Source: Actinoplanes sp. SE50/110
GTDB taxonomy: Bacteria > Actinomycetota > Actinomycetes > Mycobacteriales > Micromonosporaceae
Assembly (NCBI RefSeq): GCF_900119315.1
Contig: NZ_LT827010.1
Coordinates: 503,501-567,500 of the forward strand
Direction of reading: 5' to 3'
Length of the DNA: 64,000 bases
In this document: piece after piece, positions 41,160-50,472 of the stretch
Layout: each line of letters starts with the position of its first letter
How positions within the stretch are numbered: the stretch's first letter is position 1
The notes under the pieces: generated by a model
Database searches by the model: none
Seen by the model: only the letters and a program-made list of their open reading frames with translations
Told to the model about the DNA's origin: nothing
Made by a program: the position numbers and the translations under genes

Positions 41160-43508
41160 TTACTCACCGTGAGCAGTGGTCTGCTCACTCGCCGGCGGTG
41201 CCTCCGCCGGGAAGAGGAGGTCGTCCATCGCCGCGGCGGTCAGCGGTTCGGCGAAGTAGTAACCCTGGCCGAGCTCGCAGTTCCCGCCGGCCAACTCGCT
41301 GAGCTGACCCACGTGTTCGATCCCCTCGGCGACCGTGGACAGCTGCAACGCCTGCCCCAACTGGATGATCCCCAGCGTGAGGGCCGCCGCGGCCGGCATG
41401 TCGCCGATGTCGTCCACGAACGACTTGTCGATCTTGATGATGTCCACCGGGAATTTACGCAGGTAGGCGAGAGACGAGTAGCCGGTACCGAAATCGTCGA
41501 TGGCCAGGCGTACCCCCAATTCCTTGATCTCCTCGAGCCGCCGCAGCGTCTCCGGCCGGTGGTCCACCAGTAGGGATTCGGTCAACTCGATGATCAGGCA
41601 TTTCGCCGGCAGCCCGCTGTCGGCCAGCGCGGCCGCCACCAGTTGCGGCAGGTCCGCGCGTTCCAGCTGGACTGCGGACAGGTTGACGCTGACCGTCAGC
41701 GGCGCCTGCCCGGAGCGCTGCGTATTCCACCGGGCCGCCTGCCGGCAGGCCTCCCGCAGCACCCATTCGCCGATCGGCACGATCAGCCCGGTCTCCTCGG
41801 CGAGCGGGATGAACTCCAGCGGCGGAATCATGCCCCGGTCCGGATGCTGCCAGCGGACCAGCGCCTCCAGCCCGGAGATCTCCTCGGTGCGCAGCCGCAC
41901 GATCGGCTGGAACCGCAGCTCGAACTCGTGCCGCAGCACCGCCCGGCGCAGGTCCGCCTCCATCTGCAGGTGCTTCTGGAACGATTCGCGCATCGCCGGC
42001 TCGAAGATCGCGTACTGGTCCTTGCCGAGCTTCTTCGCCTCGAACATCGCCAGGTCGGCGCGGACCAGCAGGTCGTCGGCATCGGTTTCACCGACCTCGG
42101 CCCAGGCCACGCCGACGCTGCAGCTGGCGAAGACTTCGCGCCCGTCGAGGTCGAACGGTTCACGCAGGGCGGCCACGATCCGCCGGGCGACCGGCACCGC
42201 GGCTTCCGAGCCGACCACGCCGGGGATGAGCACGGCGAACTCGTCACCGCCGAGCCGGGCCGCGGTGTCGCCGGTGCGCAGGCAGTCGCGCAGCCGGTCG
42301 GCGACGCCGGCGAGCAGCCGGTCGCCGGCCGCGTGCCCGAGCGAGTCGTTGACCACCTTGAACCGATCCAGATCGACCAGCAGCGCGGTCACCCCGCCGG
42401 CGCCGACGGTGGCCAGCGCGTTCTCCATCCGGGTGGTGAACAGGGTCCGGTTGGCGAGCCCGGTCAGTGAATCGTGGAAGGCGTGGCTCATCTCGCGCAG
42501 CGTGCGCGCGTCGGTGATGGCCAGGCTGATGTGCTCGGCGAAGGCCTGCAAGATTTCCTGGGAAGCACGATCCCAGTGACGTACGGCGGTGAACGAGCCG
42601 ACGAACATCGCGCCGACGACCACCCCGTCCTCGTGCACCGGCACAGCCGCCACACTCTTGAGCCGGGCCCGGACGATCTCCGGCACCGCGATCGGTGAGT
42701 TCGCGTAGTCGTCGATCGCGACCAGCTCATCACCCATGATCGCGAGGCCGGCGGCGCCGAGCGCGGCGACCGGCACCGACTGCATCCGCTGGACGCCCTC
42801 CTCGGGCACGCCCTGGCTGGCGATCAGGCTGGTCCGGCTCGGATCGTCGAGGTCGAGCACGGTCAGCCCGGCCATTTCCACGTCGAGCAGGTCGGCCGCG
42901 CTCGCCACGATCTGGTCGAGGATCCGGCGCAGCGGCTCGCGCCGGGCGATCGCCCGCTGTACCGAGCTGAGCTCCTCGAACAGGCGCTGGCGCCGCTGCA
43001 AGGAGTTGATCAGCCGATCGTTCTCGGCCGCCTGCCGGCGTTCCGCCTCGATGAGGTGCAGCGCCTGCAGGCTCAGCTCCAGAACCCGGGCCATGCCGCG
43101 GAGCAGGCACACCTCTTCGATGCTGAACGGCGTCTCACGGCCGAGCACCAGGACGCCCGGGGCGAGTCCGCCCAGGTGGGCGAGGGTTACCGCGTACACC
43201 CGGCCGTCGATGTCGAGGCTGGCCCGGCGGCCCGCGGCGGCCTCGGCCAAGGCGTACGCCGGGACGACGGGCAAGCCGACCGCGGCCGCGACGCCGCCGT
43301 CGACCATCAGCACGGCGAGGTCGGCGTCGAGCGCACGCATCGCGCATTCGACGGCGGCATGCTGGGCGGCGGCCTCGTCGGGCCGGTCGGCGACGACGGC
43401 GAGAAACTCCGTCAGCTGCTGGGTGGCGAGCACATGATTGCTGTCGGCCGGCAACCCGCCCAGTTGAGGATTTGCCACCCGGTCAAGGCGGTGTGCCAAT
43501 CTGGTCAC
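41160..43508 (-). CDS. GAF-GGDEF-EAL cyclic di-GMP enzyme
   Basis: A 782-residue soluble protein. It has two GAF-like sensor regions (about 30-150 and 175-335) with a helical linker, a GGDEF domain (about 345-505) with intact RLGGDEFAVL, and an EAL domain (about 515-770) with GLEALVRW, LAIDDFGTGYSS and the QGYYFAEPL loop. Both catalytic motifs look complete, so it could make or degrade c-di-GMP depending on signal. In actinomycetes c-di-GMP controls development. The first residues follow GTG with no membrane segment. Confidence 0.93.
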   Translation of the reverse strand: MTRLAHRLDRVANPQLGGLPADSNHVLATQQLTEFLAVVADRPDEAAAQHAAVECAMRALDADLAVLMVDGGVAAAVGLPVVPAYALAEAAAGRRASLDIDGRVYAVTLAHLGGLAPGVLVLGRETPFSIEEVCLLRGMARVLELSLQALHLIEAERRQAAENDRLINSLQRRQRLFEELSSVQRAIARREPLRRILDQIVASAADLLDVEMAGLTVLDLDDPSRTSLIASQGVPEEGVQRMQSVPVAALGAAGLAIMGDELVAIDDYANSPIAVPEIVRARLKSVAAVPVHEDGVVVGAMFVGSFTAVRHWDRASQEILQAFAEHISLAITDARTLREMSHAFHDSLTGLANRTLFTTRMENALATVGAGGVTALLVDLDRFKVVNDSLGHAAGDRLLAGVADRLRDCLRTGDTAARLGGDEFAVLIPGVVGSEAAVPVARRIVAALREPFDLDGREVFASCSVGVAWAEVGETDADDLLVRADLAMFEAKKLGKDQYAIFEPAMRESFQKHLQMEADLRRAVLRHEFELRFQPIVRLRTEEISGLEALVRWQHPDRGMIPPLEFIPLAEETGLIVPIGEWVLREACRQAARWNTQRSGQAPLTVSVNLSAVQLERADLPQLVAAALADSGLPAKCLIIELTESLLVDHRPETLRRLEEIKELGVRLAIDDFGTGYSSLAYLRKFPVDIIKIDKSFVDDIGDMPAAAALTLGIIQLGQALQLSTVAEGIEHVGQLSELAGGNCELGQGYYFAEPLTAAAMDDLLFPAEAPPASEQTTAHGE

Positions 43509-43572
43509 GAGCGGTCATTGTCTGGTCACGTATGGTTGTCAAAGTCCGCTTCGGTGCGCCTGAATAGAGTCC

Positions 43573-45117
43573 GTGGGCACCCCTGACGAACCCTCGGACC
43601 CCGACGATCCCGCACCAGCGCACCTGGCGGCCGGCCGCCTGGGTGCCGGCTCCGCCGCCTTCTTCGGCGTCGCCGCCGCCGCGCCGATCGTCACGGTGGT
43701 CACGGTGATCCCGCCGGTCCTGGCCGTCGGCGCCGGTCCGCTCGCCGCACTCGCCGTCGTCGCCGTCGCGATCGTCCTGTTGATTTTGGGTACGCCGTAC
43801 GCCACCATGATTCGCCGCCGACCCAGCGCCGGAGCGGTGTATCCGCAGCTCGCCCGCGGTCTCGGCCGCCCCGTCGCGGTCACCGGCGGCTGGCTGGCCC
43901 TGGCCGGGTACCACGCGATCCAATTCGGTCTCTACGCGATGCTCGGGCAGGCCGCAGCCCCGGTGCTGCACAGCTGGTTCGGACTGACCGCCCCCTGGTG
44001 GGCGGTGACCGCCGCGGGCTGGGCGCTGGTCGGGTGGTGCGGCATGCTGCGCATCGAGTTCGCCGCCGCGGTGCTCGCCGTCCTCACCGTCACCGAGGCC
44101 GCGGTGCTGACCGGGCTGGCCGCCGCCAACCTGCTGCGTCCGGCCGGCGGCCGGATCGAGACCGGCACCTACCTGCCCGGCGAGCTGTCCCGGGTCGGTC
44201 GGCCGCTGCTCGGCGTGCTGCTCGTCGTCGCGGTGCTCGCCTTCGCCGGCTTCGAATCCACCGCCGGATACGCCGAGGAGGCCCGCAACCGGCACCGCAC
44301 CGCCGGCCGCGCCGCCCGGCTGGCGATCGGGCTGCTCACCGTGCTGCTGGCCGGCGTGACCTGGAGCATGATCGTTACGGCCGGGCCGCGCGGGGTCGCC
44401 GGCCGGGCCGCCGCGCGCGGCCCGGAGCTGCTGTTCGCGCTGGCCGACGAGCGGGTGGCGCCGTGGGCGGTGACGCTCGGCCGGCTGGCGCTGGTGGCCG
44501 GCCTGCTTGCCGCGATCATGGCGGTGCACCACGCGATCGCCCGATACCTGTTCGCCCTGGGCCGGGAGGGGGTGCTGCCCGGCGTACTCGCCGATCTCTC
44601 GCCACGGACCGGCGCGCCGCGCGCCGCCTCGCTGACCCAGACCCTCGTCGCGGGGGCGGCCTCGACCGGCGCCTACCTGGCCGGCGCGGAAACCTCGGCC
44701 CGCACCGCACGCTGGCTGACGGTCGGCGGCGGGCTCGCCATCCTGGTGTTGTTGCTGCTCACCGCGCTGGCGGCGCTGCTGCACCTGAACCGGGAGCCGG
44801 CTACCGAGGGGATCTGGGCCCGCTTCCTCGCGCCCCTTCTGTCCACCGTGTTCCTCGGGGTGCTGGTCCATCTCGCGGTGCTCGACCTGCCGGCGCTGGT
44901 CGGGGGAGGGCCGGCGGCCGGGTGGGTGCTCGGCGGGCTGGCGGTGTGCCTCGCGATCGGCATCGGTCATGCGCTGGTGCTTCGGTCGGTGCGGCCGGTG
45001 GTGTACGCCGGCATCGGGCTGGGCGGCGCCGCACTGGTGGTGACCCCGCAGACCGCCGTGCAGATCCCGAAGCAGCGGGACCCCGGCGCGCACCGGCCGG
45101 AACGCGTCAACCGTTGA
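43573..45117 (+). CDS. APC-superfamily amino acid permease
   Basis: A 514-residue permease with about 12 helices. The first helix, GAGSAAFFGVAAAAPIVTVVTV, carries the broken-helix glycines of APC transporters, and FAGFESTAGYAEEARNRHR is the helix 6 signature. LFALGREGVLPGVLADLSPRTGAP is the conserved loop before helix 9. It likely imports or exchanges an amino acid or polyamine. It starts at GTG 43573, 64 bp from the divergent GGDEF-EAL gene. Substrate unknown. Confidence 0.88.
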   Translation: MGTPDEPSDPDDPAPAHLAAGRLGAGSAAFFGVAAAAPIVTVVTVIPPVLAVGAGPLAALAVVAVAIVLLILGTPYATMIRRRPSAGAVYPQLARGLGRPVAVTGGWLALAGYHAIQFGLYAMLGQAAAPVLHSWFGLTAPWWAVTAAGWALVGWCGMLRIEFAAAVLAVLTVTEAAVLTGLAAANLLRPAGGRIETGTYLPGELSRVGRPLLGVLLVVAVLAFAGFESTAGYAEEARNRHRTAGRAARLAIGLLTVLLAGVTWSMIVTAGPRGVAGRAAARGPELLFALADERVAPWAVTLGRLALVAGLLAAIMAVHHAIARYLFALGREGVLPGVLADLSPRTGAPRAASLTQTLVAGAASTGAYLAGAETSARTARWLTVGGGLAILVLLLLTALAALLHLNREPATEGIWARFLAPLLSTVFLGVLVHLAVLDLPALVGGGPAAGWVLGGLAVCLAIGIGHALVLRSVRPVVYAGIGLGGAALVVTPQTAVQIPKQRDPGAHRPERVNR

Positions 45118-45140
45118 GGCCGTCCCCAGCGCGGGTGGCG

Positions 45141-46406
45141 TCAACCGCGGAGCGGAACCGCGCTGCCGCGGACCATGCCCAACTGCACCGGCTGGCGGGA
45201 CAGGGCCGCGTCCAGCGCCCAGTCGGCCGTCACCCGGACCCGGTTCCCGGGCATCGCCGCCAGGTGATAACCCCTGGTCATCGCCTTGGCCACCACCCCG
45301 CTCAGCGGCACTCCGAACGGGTTGGCGGCCGCCGCCCAGCCGCCGAGATCCACGGTGAAACCGAGATCCCGATGGCGGTACGGGCGTCGCCGCCCCTGCC
45401 CGTACGACGCCGCGATGTTGCCCGCCACCAGCCGGCCCTGCCGTACCGCGTGCTGCGCGGTCATCCCGGTCAGCGAGCCGGGCCGCAGCACATCCGGCAC
45501 CGCGGCCGCGTCCCCGCAGGCGAACACGTCCGGGCGGCCCGGCACGTTGAGGAACTCGTCGACGACCAGCCGGCCCTCCCGGGTGGCCAGGCCCAGGCCG
45601 GTGACCAGCGGTTCCGGGCGCACCCCGACACACCAGACCAGGGTCCTGGTGAGGATCTTCTCGCCGGTGCTGAGCCGAACGCCGTCCGCGCCGGCCTCCT
45701 GGACCGAGGCCCCGGTCAGCACCCGCACCCCGCGCCGCCGCAGCACGTCCGCGGCGGTGTGCGACAGCCGCGGATCCAGCGTCGGCAACACCCGGTCGGC
45801 GGTGTCCAGAATCAGCCAGCGCGGCAGGTCGCGGATCAGGGGCCGGGACGCCGCCAGCGCGGCCGTGAACAGCGCGCCCTGCGCCGTCACCTCGGTCCCG
45901 GTGTAGCCGGCGCCGGCCACCACGAACGTGCACCGGGCACGCCGCTCCACCGGATCGCTGGACTGGGCGGCCAGCTCGATCTGCCGGATCAGGTGGTCGC
46001 GCAGGTAGAGCGCCTCGGCCAGACCCCGGAAGCCGTGGGCGTATTCGGTCACGCCCGGGATTGGCAACAGCCTGTTCACACTGCCCAGCGCCAGCACCAG
46101 CCGGTGGTAGCCGAGCACCCCACGGCGGCCCTCCGGATCGGCCCACTCCACGGTCCGGGCATCCAGATCGAACGAGCCGGCATGCCCGAGGACCACCCGG
46201 ACCCCGTCCCGGGCCAGCGGCACCGACACCCGGCGCGGCTCCAGCAGGCCGGTCGCGACCTCCGGCAACAGCGGCAGATAGAGGAAGTAGTCGGTCGGAT
46301 TGAGCAGTACGATCTCGGCGCGACCGCCGGCGATCCGGGCCAGCCGGCGGGCCGCGGCGTGACCGGCGAAGCCGGCGCCGACGATGAGAATCCGGGGGCG
46401 GGGCAT
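45141..46406 (-). CDS. Type II NADH dehydrogenase-like flavoprotein
   Basis: A 421-residue FAD/NAD(P) oxidoreductase. FAD motif VGAGFAGHAAARRL (9-22), NAD motif VVAGAGYTGTEVTAQ (about 163-177), and DVFACGDAAAVPD for the second FAD contact. NPTDYFLYLPLLPEVATGLLEPRRVS is the typical NDH-2 phrase. It would pass electrons from NADH to menaquinone at the membrane without pumping. The C-terminal amphipathic region ends RGYHLAAMPGNRVRV. Rubredoxin- or sulfide-reductase relatives are less likely. Confidence 0.87.
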   Translation of the reverse strand: MPRPRILIVGAGFAGHAAARRLARIAGGRAEIVLLNPTDYFLYLPLLPEVATGLLEPRRVSVPLARDGVRVVLGHAGSFDLDARTVEWADPEGRRGVLGYHRLVLALGSVNRLLPIPGVTEYAHGFRGLAEALYLRDHLIRQIELAAQSSDPVERRARCTFVVAGAGYTGTEVTAQGALFTAALAASRPLIRDLPRWLILDTADRVLPTLDPRLSHTAADVLRRRGVRVLTGASVQEAGADGVRLSTGEKILTRTLVWCVGVRPEPLVTGLGLATREGRLVVDEFLNVPGRPDVFACGDAAAVPDVLRPGSLTGMTAQHAVRQGRLVAGNIAASYGQGRRRPYRHRDLGFTVDLGGWAAAANPFGVPLSGVVAKAMTRGYHLAAMPGNRVRVTADWALDAALSRQPVQLGMVRGSAVPLRG

Positions 46407-46485
46407 GCCGAACAGCCTGCCACCGGCACCAACCGTCTGCGGGAAAGATGCGCGAAGTGCTCACGCCGGTGCGACGATCGGAGAG

Positions 46486-47520
46486 ATGACCGCGACCGGC
46501 GCCCCGGCGGCTGCCACGTCGGCTGCCGGCCCGCCACGCCGTTGGCGCCGGGGGCCGGTGGTGGCCGCCGTGATGGTGATCATTCTCGGCACCGAGCTGA
46601 TCATCGGCTGGCCCGCGCTGAGCGGCGCGATCGGCCAGCTCCGCGCACCACACTGGGGGTGGGTCGGCGCGGCCCTGGCCGCCGAGATCGTGTCGATGGG
46701 CACCTACGCCCGGATGCAACGGGCGCTGCTGCGCGGCGCCGGCAAGAAGGTCAGCGTCCGTCGGCACGTCGCGATGGCCTATGCGGCCCACTCACTGAGC
46801 GTGACACTCCCCGGTGGCCCGGTTTTCTCCACAAGCTTTAACTTCCGGCAAATGCGGCGGTACGGCGTGACCCCCGCCGAAGCGTCCTGGTGCATCGCCC
46901 TCAGCGGTGTCCTGTCCACCGGCGCGCTGATCCTGGTCGGCTCGGTCGGCGGCCTCCTCGCCCGGAACACCGGAAGCTGGCGCAGCCTCGCCGGATATGC
47001 CCTCGGCGCGATCGCGGTCACCGCCGCCGTCCGGCTGCTCGCCAAACACCCGCTGTGGCTCGACCGGCCGGTGCGCGCGCTGCTCGGCAGCGTCAACAAG
47101 GTCCGGCGCCGGCCGCCGGAACACGGGGCGGACCGGCTGTTCGGCTTCGTCACCCAGCTGCGGGCGATCCGGGTCCACCCGGTCCACTTCCTCGTCGCGG
47201 TACTGCTGGCCTGCGCCAACTGGCTCTTCGACGCGCTCTGCCTGTGGGTCTGCTGCATCGCGGTCGGGGCGGACCGGATCACGCCGGTGCACCTGCTGAT
47301 CGCCTACTGCGCGGGGATGGCGGCGGCCAGCGTGCCGGTGATCCCCGGCGGGCTCGGTGTCGTCGACGCGGCCCTGATCCTGGGACTCGTGGCCGGTGGG
47401 CTGACCAGCGCGAGCGCCATCGCCGCGGTGGTCCTTTACCGGGCCATCAGCTTCGTCTTCATCATCGGCGCCGGATGGCTCGTCTGGCTCCTGCTCCGGC
47501 GCCGGGCCAGGGCCGAATAG
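46486..47520 (+). CDS. Lysylphosphatidylglycerol synthase TM-region protein (UPF0104)
   Basis: A 344-residue membrane protein with about eight helices and no soluble transferase domain. The family phrases are VSMGTYARMQRALLRGAG, AYAAHSLSVTLPGGP, and SVPVIPGGLGVVDAALILGL near the C-terminus. Relatives are flippase-like proteins for lysyl-lipids or glycan carriers. GGAGAG before ATG 46486 fixes the start. It is divergent from the NDH-2-like gene. Confidence 0.88.
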   Translation: MTATGAPAAATSAAGPPRRWRRGPVVAAVMVIILGTELIIGWPALSGAIGQLRAPHWGWVGAALAAEIVSMGTYARMQRALLRGAGKKVSVRRHVAMAYAAHSLSVTLPGGPVFSTSFNFRQMRRYGVTPAEASWCIALSGVLSTGALILVGSVGGLLARNTGSWRSLAGYALGAIAVTAAVRLLAKHPLWLDRPVRALLGSVNKVRRRPPEHGADRLFGFVTQLRAIRVHPVHFLVAVLLACANWLFDALCLWVCCIAVGADRITPVHLLIAYCAGMAAASVPVIPGGLGVVDAALILGLVAGGLTSASAIAAVVLYRAISFVFIIGAGWLVWLLLRRRARAE

Positions 47521-47856
47521 CCGCTTCGCCGCGCCCGGAGTCGCGCAGCGCGCATCGTGGGGCCGCGCTCACTCAGTGATCCGTGCCCCGCGCATCTGAG
47601 CGCTCCTGTTGCGCACCCGCGCACCCAGTGCGCTCATGCGCCCCGCGAGCCCCCGCGCCCCCCTCGCCCCGCGCGCCCCGCGCGCCCCGCGCGCCCCGCG
47701 CGCCCCGCGCGCCCCGCGCGCTCATGCACCCCGCGCGCCCCGCGCACCCGCGCGCTCGTGCACCTGGGCATCCGTGCGCTCGTGCGCCCCAATGCGCCCA
47801 CGCTCGGCGGGATGCTGCTCGCGGCGGGGTGGGCTCACGCGTACCGCGGAAAGAAG
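47521..47856. other. Convergent spacer of low complexity
   Basis: 336 bp between convergent ends. It is built from CGCGCCCCG and GTGCGCTCGTGCGCC-like blocks, with the tandem core listed separately. Open frames in both strands translate as Ala-Pro-Arg or Gly-Ala-Arg repeats and are not credible proteins. Confidence 0.6.
47671..47715. repeat. 9-bp tandem repeat GCGCGCCCC, five exact copies
   Basis: Units begin at 47671, 47680, 47689, 47698 and 47707. Partial copies flank the array on both sides. It is pure G/C. Confidence 0.85.
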
Positions 47857-48441
47857 TCAATGGGGGAGGGTTGCCTCCAGGAGGGTTTCGGCGAGCGTGC
47901 GAGCGGTCTTGGCGGCGGCGGGACCGTCCTGGCGGGCGCCGACGGTGGCGCCGTCGTAGAGGACGACCAACTGGGCGGCGAGAGCGTCCGGATCGGGGGC
48001 GTCCGCCTCGGCGGCGAGCCTGGTGAGGAGCTGGCGGGTCCAGGCGCGGTTGGCGGTGGCCTCCTCGCGGACGACCCCGTTCGGATCGGCCTCGGCGCCG
48101 GCGTTGTAGAAGGCGCAGCCGCGGAAGCCGGGAACCTCCGCCGCCTCGGCCAGCGAGTCGAAGACGGCGAGCAGGCGGCCGCGAGTGTCGGTGTGCTGAT
48201 CGACATGCCGCATGATCCGGTCGCGGCGCTGCTCGTGCCGGCCGTGCAGATAGGCCCGGACCAGGCCGTCCTTGTTCCCGAACACGGTGTAGAGCGAAGC
48301 CTTGGCGACGCCGGCCTGCTCGATCACCCGATCGATGCCGACGGTGTGCACGCCCTCGGCATAGAACAGCTCGTCAGCGGCGGCGAGCAGGCGCTCCCGC
48401 ACCGACTGGCGCGGTGACCGGCGAGGTGACCCAACTGACAT
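47857..48441 (-). CDS. TetR family regulator of the adjacent MFS gene
   Basis: A 194-residue regulator with HTH VGIDRVIEQAGVAKASLYTVFGNK (about 34-57) and a C-terminal domain with FRGCAFYNAGAEA. It is divergent from an MFS gene with two copies of a clean operator between them, a standard self-regulating pair. TACCGT (48449-48454, minus strand) seven bases before the ATG suggests a leaderless start. Confidence 0.9.
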   Translation of the reverse strand: MSVGSPRRSPRQSVRERLLAAADELFYAEGVHTVGIDRVIEQAGVAKASLYTVFGNKDGLVRAYLHGRHEQRRDRIMRHVDQHTDTRGRLLAVFDSLAEAAEVPGFRGCAFYNAGAEADPNGVVREEATANRAWTRQLLTRLAAEADAPDPDALAAQLVVLYDGATVGARQDGPAAAKTARTLAETLLEATLPH

Positions 48442-48454
48442 GCGATTGACGGTA

Positions 48455-48504
48455 ACAGACAGACCTGTCTAGTGTCAGGTCCAGCAAGCAGACAGACCTG
48501 TCTG
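48455..48504. promoter_or_regulatory. Two TetR operators between regulator and MFS gene
   Basis: CAGACAGACCTGTCT occurs at 48456-48470 and again at 48489-48503. The core AGACAG-AC-CTGTCT is symmetrical, and the second copy extends to CAGACAG-AC-CTGTCTG. The copies are 33 bp apart, about three helical turns. Both lie in the divergent promoter. Confidence 0.85.
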
Positions 48505-48525
48505 TTCAATCACTGGGGGAAACCC

Positions 48526-49752
48526 ATGACCACCGCAACCGCACGACAGCCCGCCCCGACGGTCGTCCCGGCCCGCCTGAGCCGGCCCGCCGCGTTCACC
48601 GCGATCGCCGCCATCCTGGTGACATTCGCGGCGGCGTCCGCCGTCCCGTCCCCGCTCTACGTCGTCTATCAGCATCTCTGGGGCTTCTCCCCGGCGATGC
48701 TCACGGTGGTCTTCGCCGTCTACGTGGTCGCCCTGATCGCCACCCTGCTCACCCTCGGCGCGCTGTCCGACTACATCGGCCGCCGCCCGGTGCTGGCCGG
48801 CGCGATCCTGCTGGAGGCGGTCGCGCTCACCCTGTTCCTGACTGCCGGCGACGTCGGCACCCTGCTGGCCGCCCGGGTGGTGCAGGGGGTTGCCACCGGC
48901 GCGGCGCTCAGCACGCTGGGCGCCACCCTGATCGACCTCAACCCGGCGCACGCTCCCGGCCGGGCCGGTCTGATCAGCGGCATCGCGCCGGTCGCCGGGC
49001 TGGGCATCGGCGCGTTCGGCTGCGGAGTGCTGGTGAAATTCGCGCCGTTCCCCACTCACCTGGTCTATGCGTTGCTGCTGGCCGGCATGGTCGTCGCCGC
49101 CCTCGCGGTGGCCTGGATGCCGGAGACGTCCGGCCGGCGCCCCGGCGCGGCCGCGTCCCTGATCCCGCGGCTCGGCGTCCCGGCCCGGCTGCGCGGTGAC
49201 CTGTTCGCGCTGATCCCGATCATCGTGGCCAGCTGGGCGCTCGGTGGGCTCTATCTCTCGCTCGGTCCGTCGGTCGCGTCCGACTCGTTCGGCATCCACG
49301 ACCACCTGGCCGGGGGCCTTGTGGTGGCACTGGTCTGCGGCACCGGAGCGGTCACATCATTCCTGCTGCGTCAGGTGGCCACACCGCGAGTCCTGACGAT
49401 CGCCGGGTCCGGCTTGCTCCTCGGCGGCGCGCTGGGGTTCGCCGGCCTCGAAACCGGCAGCCTGCCCCTGGCCGTGATCGGCTCGATCATCTCCGGCGCC
49501 GGCTTCGGCGCCGCCGCGCTGGCTTCGTTCAGCACGCTCGCCCGCATCGCCGAGCCCCACGAGCGCGGCGAGCTCCTGGCCGTGGCGTTGACGATCTCCT
49601 ACGCCGCCCTCAGCATCCCCGCGGTCATCGCCGGCCAGACCGCCACCCACATCGGCCTGCACATCACCGCCCTGTGGTACGCCGCCATCGTCGCCGCCCT
49701 GGCCCTACTCGCCCTCGTCGCCCAGCGCCTGCGCTCCCGCTCCCGCGCCTGA
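48526..49752 (+). CDS. MFS transporter, drug-efflux type
   Basis: A 408-residue transporter with 12 predicted helices. ASAVPSPLYVVYQHLWGFSPAMLTVVFAVYVV is the first helical pair, LGALSDYIGRRPVL is motif A and RVVQGVATGAALSTLGATL the helix 4 phrase. ATG 48526 follows GGGGG. The adjacent TetR and double operator imply induction by its own substrate. The stop codon is the first base of a repeat array. Confidence 0.9.
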   Translation: MTTATARQPAPTVVPARLSRPAAFTAIAAILVTFAAASAVPSPLYVVYQHLWGFSPAMLTVVFAVYVVALIATLLTLGALSDYIGRRPVLAGAILLEAVALTLFLTAGDVGTLLAARVVQGVATGAALSTLGATLIDLNPAHAPGRAGLISGIAPVAGLGIGAFGCGVLVKFAPFPTHLVYALLLAGMVVAALAVAWMPETSGRRPGAAASLIPRLGVPARLRGDLFALIPIIVASWALGGLYLSLGPSVASDSFGIHDHLAGGLVVALVCGTGAVTSFLLRQVATPRVLTIAGSGLLLGGALGFAGLETGSLPLAVIGSIISGAGFGAAALASFSTLARIAEPHERGELLAVALTISYAALSIPAVIAGQTATHIGLHITALWYAAIVAALALLALVAQRLRSRSRA

Positions 49753-49863
49753 CACACCCGCGGCCCGGTGCTGCGCCTTGACACACCGCGGCCCGGTGCT
49801 GCGCCTTGACACACCAGCAGCCCGGTGCTGCGCCCTGACACACCCGCGGCCCAGTGTCGCGCC
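49750..49863. repeat. 28/29-bp tandem repeat starting at a stop codon
   Basis: Units beginning TGACACACC and running through GCGGCCCGGTGCTGCGCC start at 49750, 49779, 49807 and 49836, with a decayed fifth at 49864. Periods alternate 29 and 28. The first TGA is the MFS stop codon. Confidence 0.85.
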
Positions 49864-49955
49864 TGACCCACCGCGCCCCAGGCCTCGCTTCTGTCTGGTG
49901 CGGCCTGGGTCCGGCGGCCCCGGCCTTGGTTCGGCCCAGGCCCTGATTCGGCTCC

Positions 49956-50099
49956 GGGCGTCGGTTCGGCTCCGGGCGTCGGTTCGGCTCCGGGCGTCGG
50001 TTCGGCTCCGGGCGTCGGTTCGGCTCCGGGCGTCGGTTCGGCTCCGGGCGTCGGTTCGGCTCCGGGCGTCGGTTCGGCTCCGGGCGTCGGTTCGGCCAC
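49956..50099. repeat. 18-bp tandem repeat, eight copies
   Basis: GGGCGTCGGTTCGGCTCC repeats in perfect register from 49956, with only the eighth copy varying at its end. It lies between the MFS gene and the secreted peptidase gene. The open frame it creates on the minus strand, Glu-Pro-Thr-Pro-Gly-Ala repeated, runs antisense through the MFS gene and is not supported. Confidence 0.9.
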
Positions 50100-50472
50100 G
50101 GGCATCGGCTCGGTTCGGCGTGGGCTCGGCTCGGGCTCGCGCCTCGGTCCAGTCCTGCGGCTCGTCGGGAAGAACCTGTGCTCGCGATGGGTCTGTGTGT
50201 TTGCCGTCGATTCTGCGGTCGCGGTGGGTTCCGGGTGGGCGCCGGGCTGACCGGGCAGCTCAGCCGGTGCTGTGAGCTGCCCGGGTGGCGCGCAGGGGGC
50301 GGCCGGGTCTGCGCTGTTTCGGTGGTTCCGGGGTTGGGCGGCCGGTTGCTGACCGGTGCTGCCGACCGCGTCGGCTGATCAACCCTTTCGTGTCCGTCTC
50401 GGCGTGGACGGGTGTGGGTGCCCCTACGACGGCTCAGCATATGGGGCGAAACGGACATCGAGGGGCGAGGGA
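50100..50472. other. Upstream region of the S33 peptidase gene
   Basis: About 370 bp with no gene. The last 60 bp (GCTCAGCATATGGGGCGAAA onward) are less GC-rich and probably hold the peptidase promoter. GGGGCGAGGGA precedes its ATG. Confidence 0.5.

Noticed and set aside
43483..46791. Minus-strand open frame of 1102 codons
   Set aside because: It runs antisense to the APC permease and out of frame through the NDH-2-like gene, with no recognisable domain.
47573..47860. Gly-Ala-Arg or Ala-Pro-Arg repeat protein
   Set aside because: It is the direct reading of a 9-bp GC repeat and has no start signal or conserved flank.
49956..50099. CRISPR-like array
   Set aside because: Units are head to tail with no spacers between them and no cas genes are nearby.
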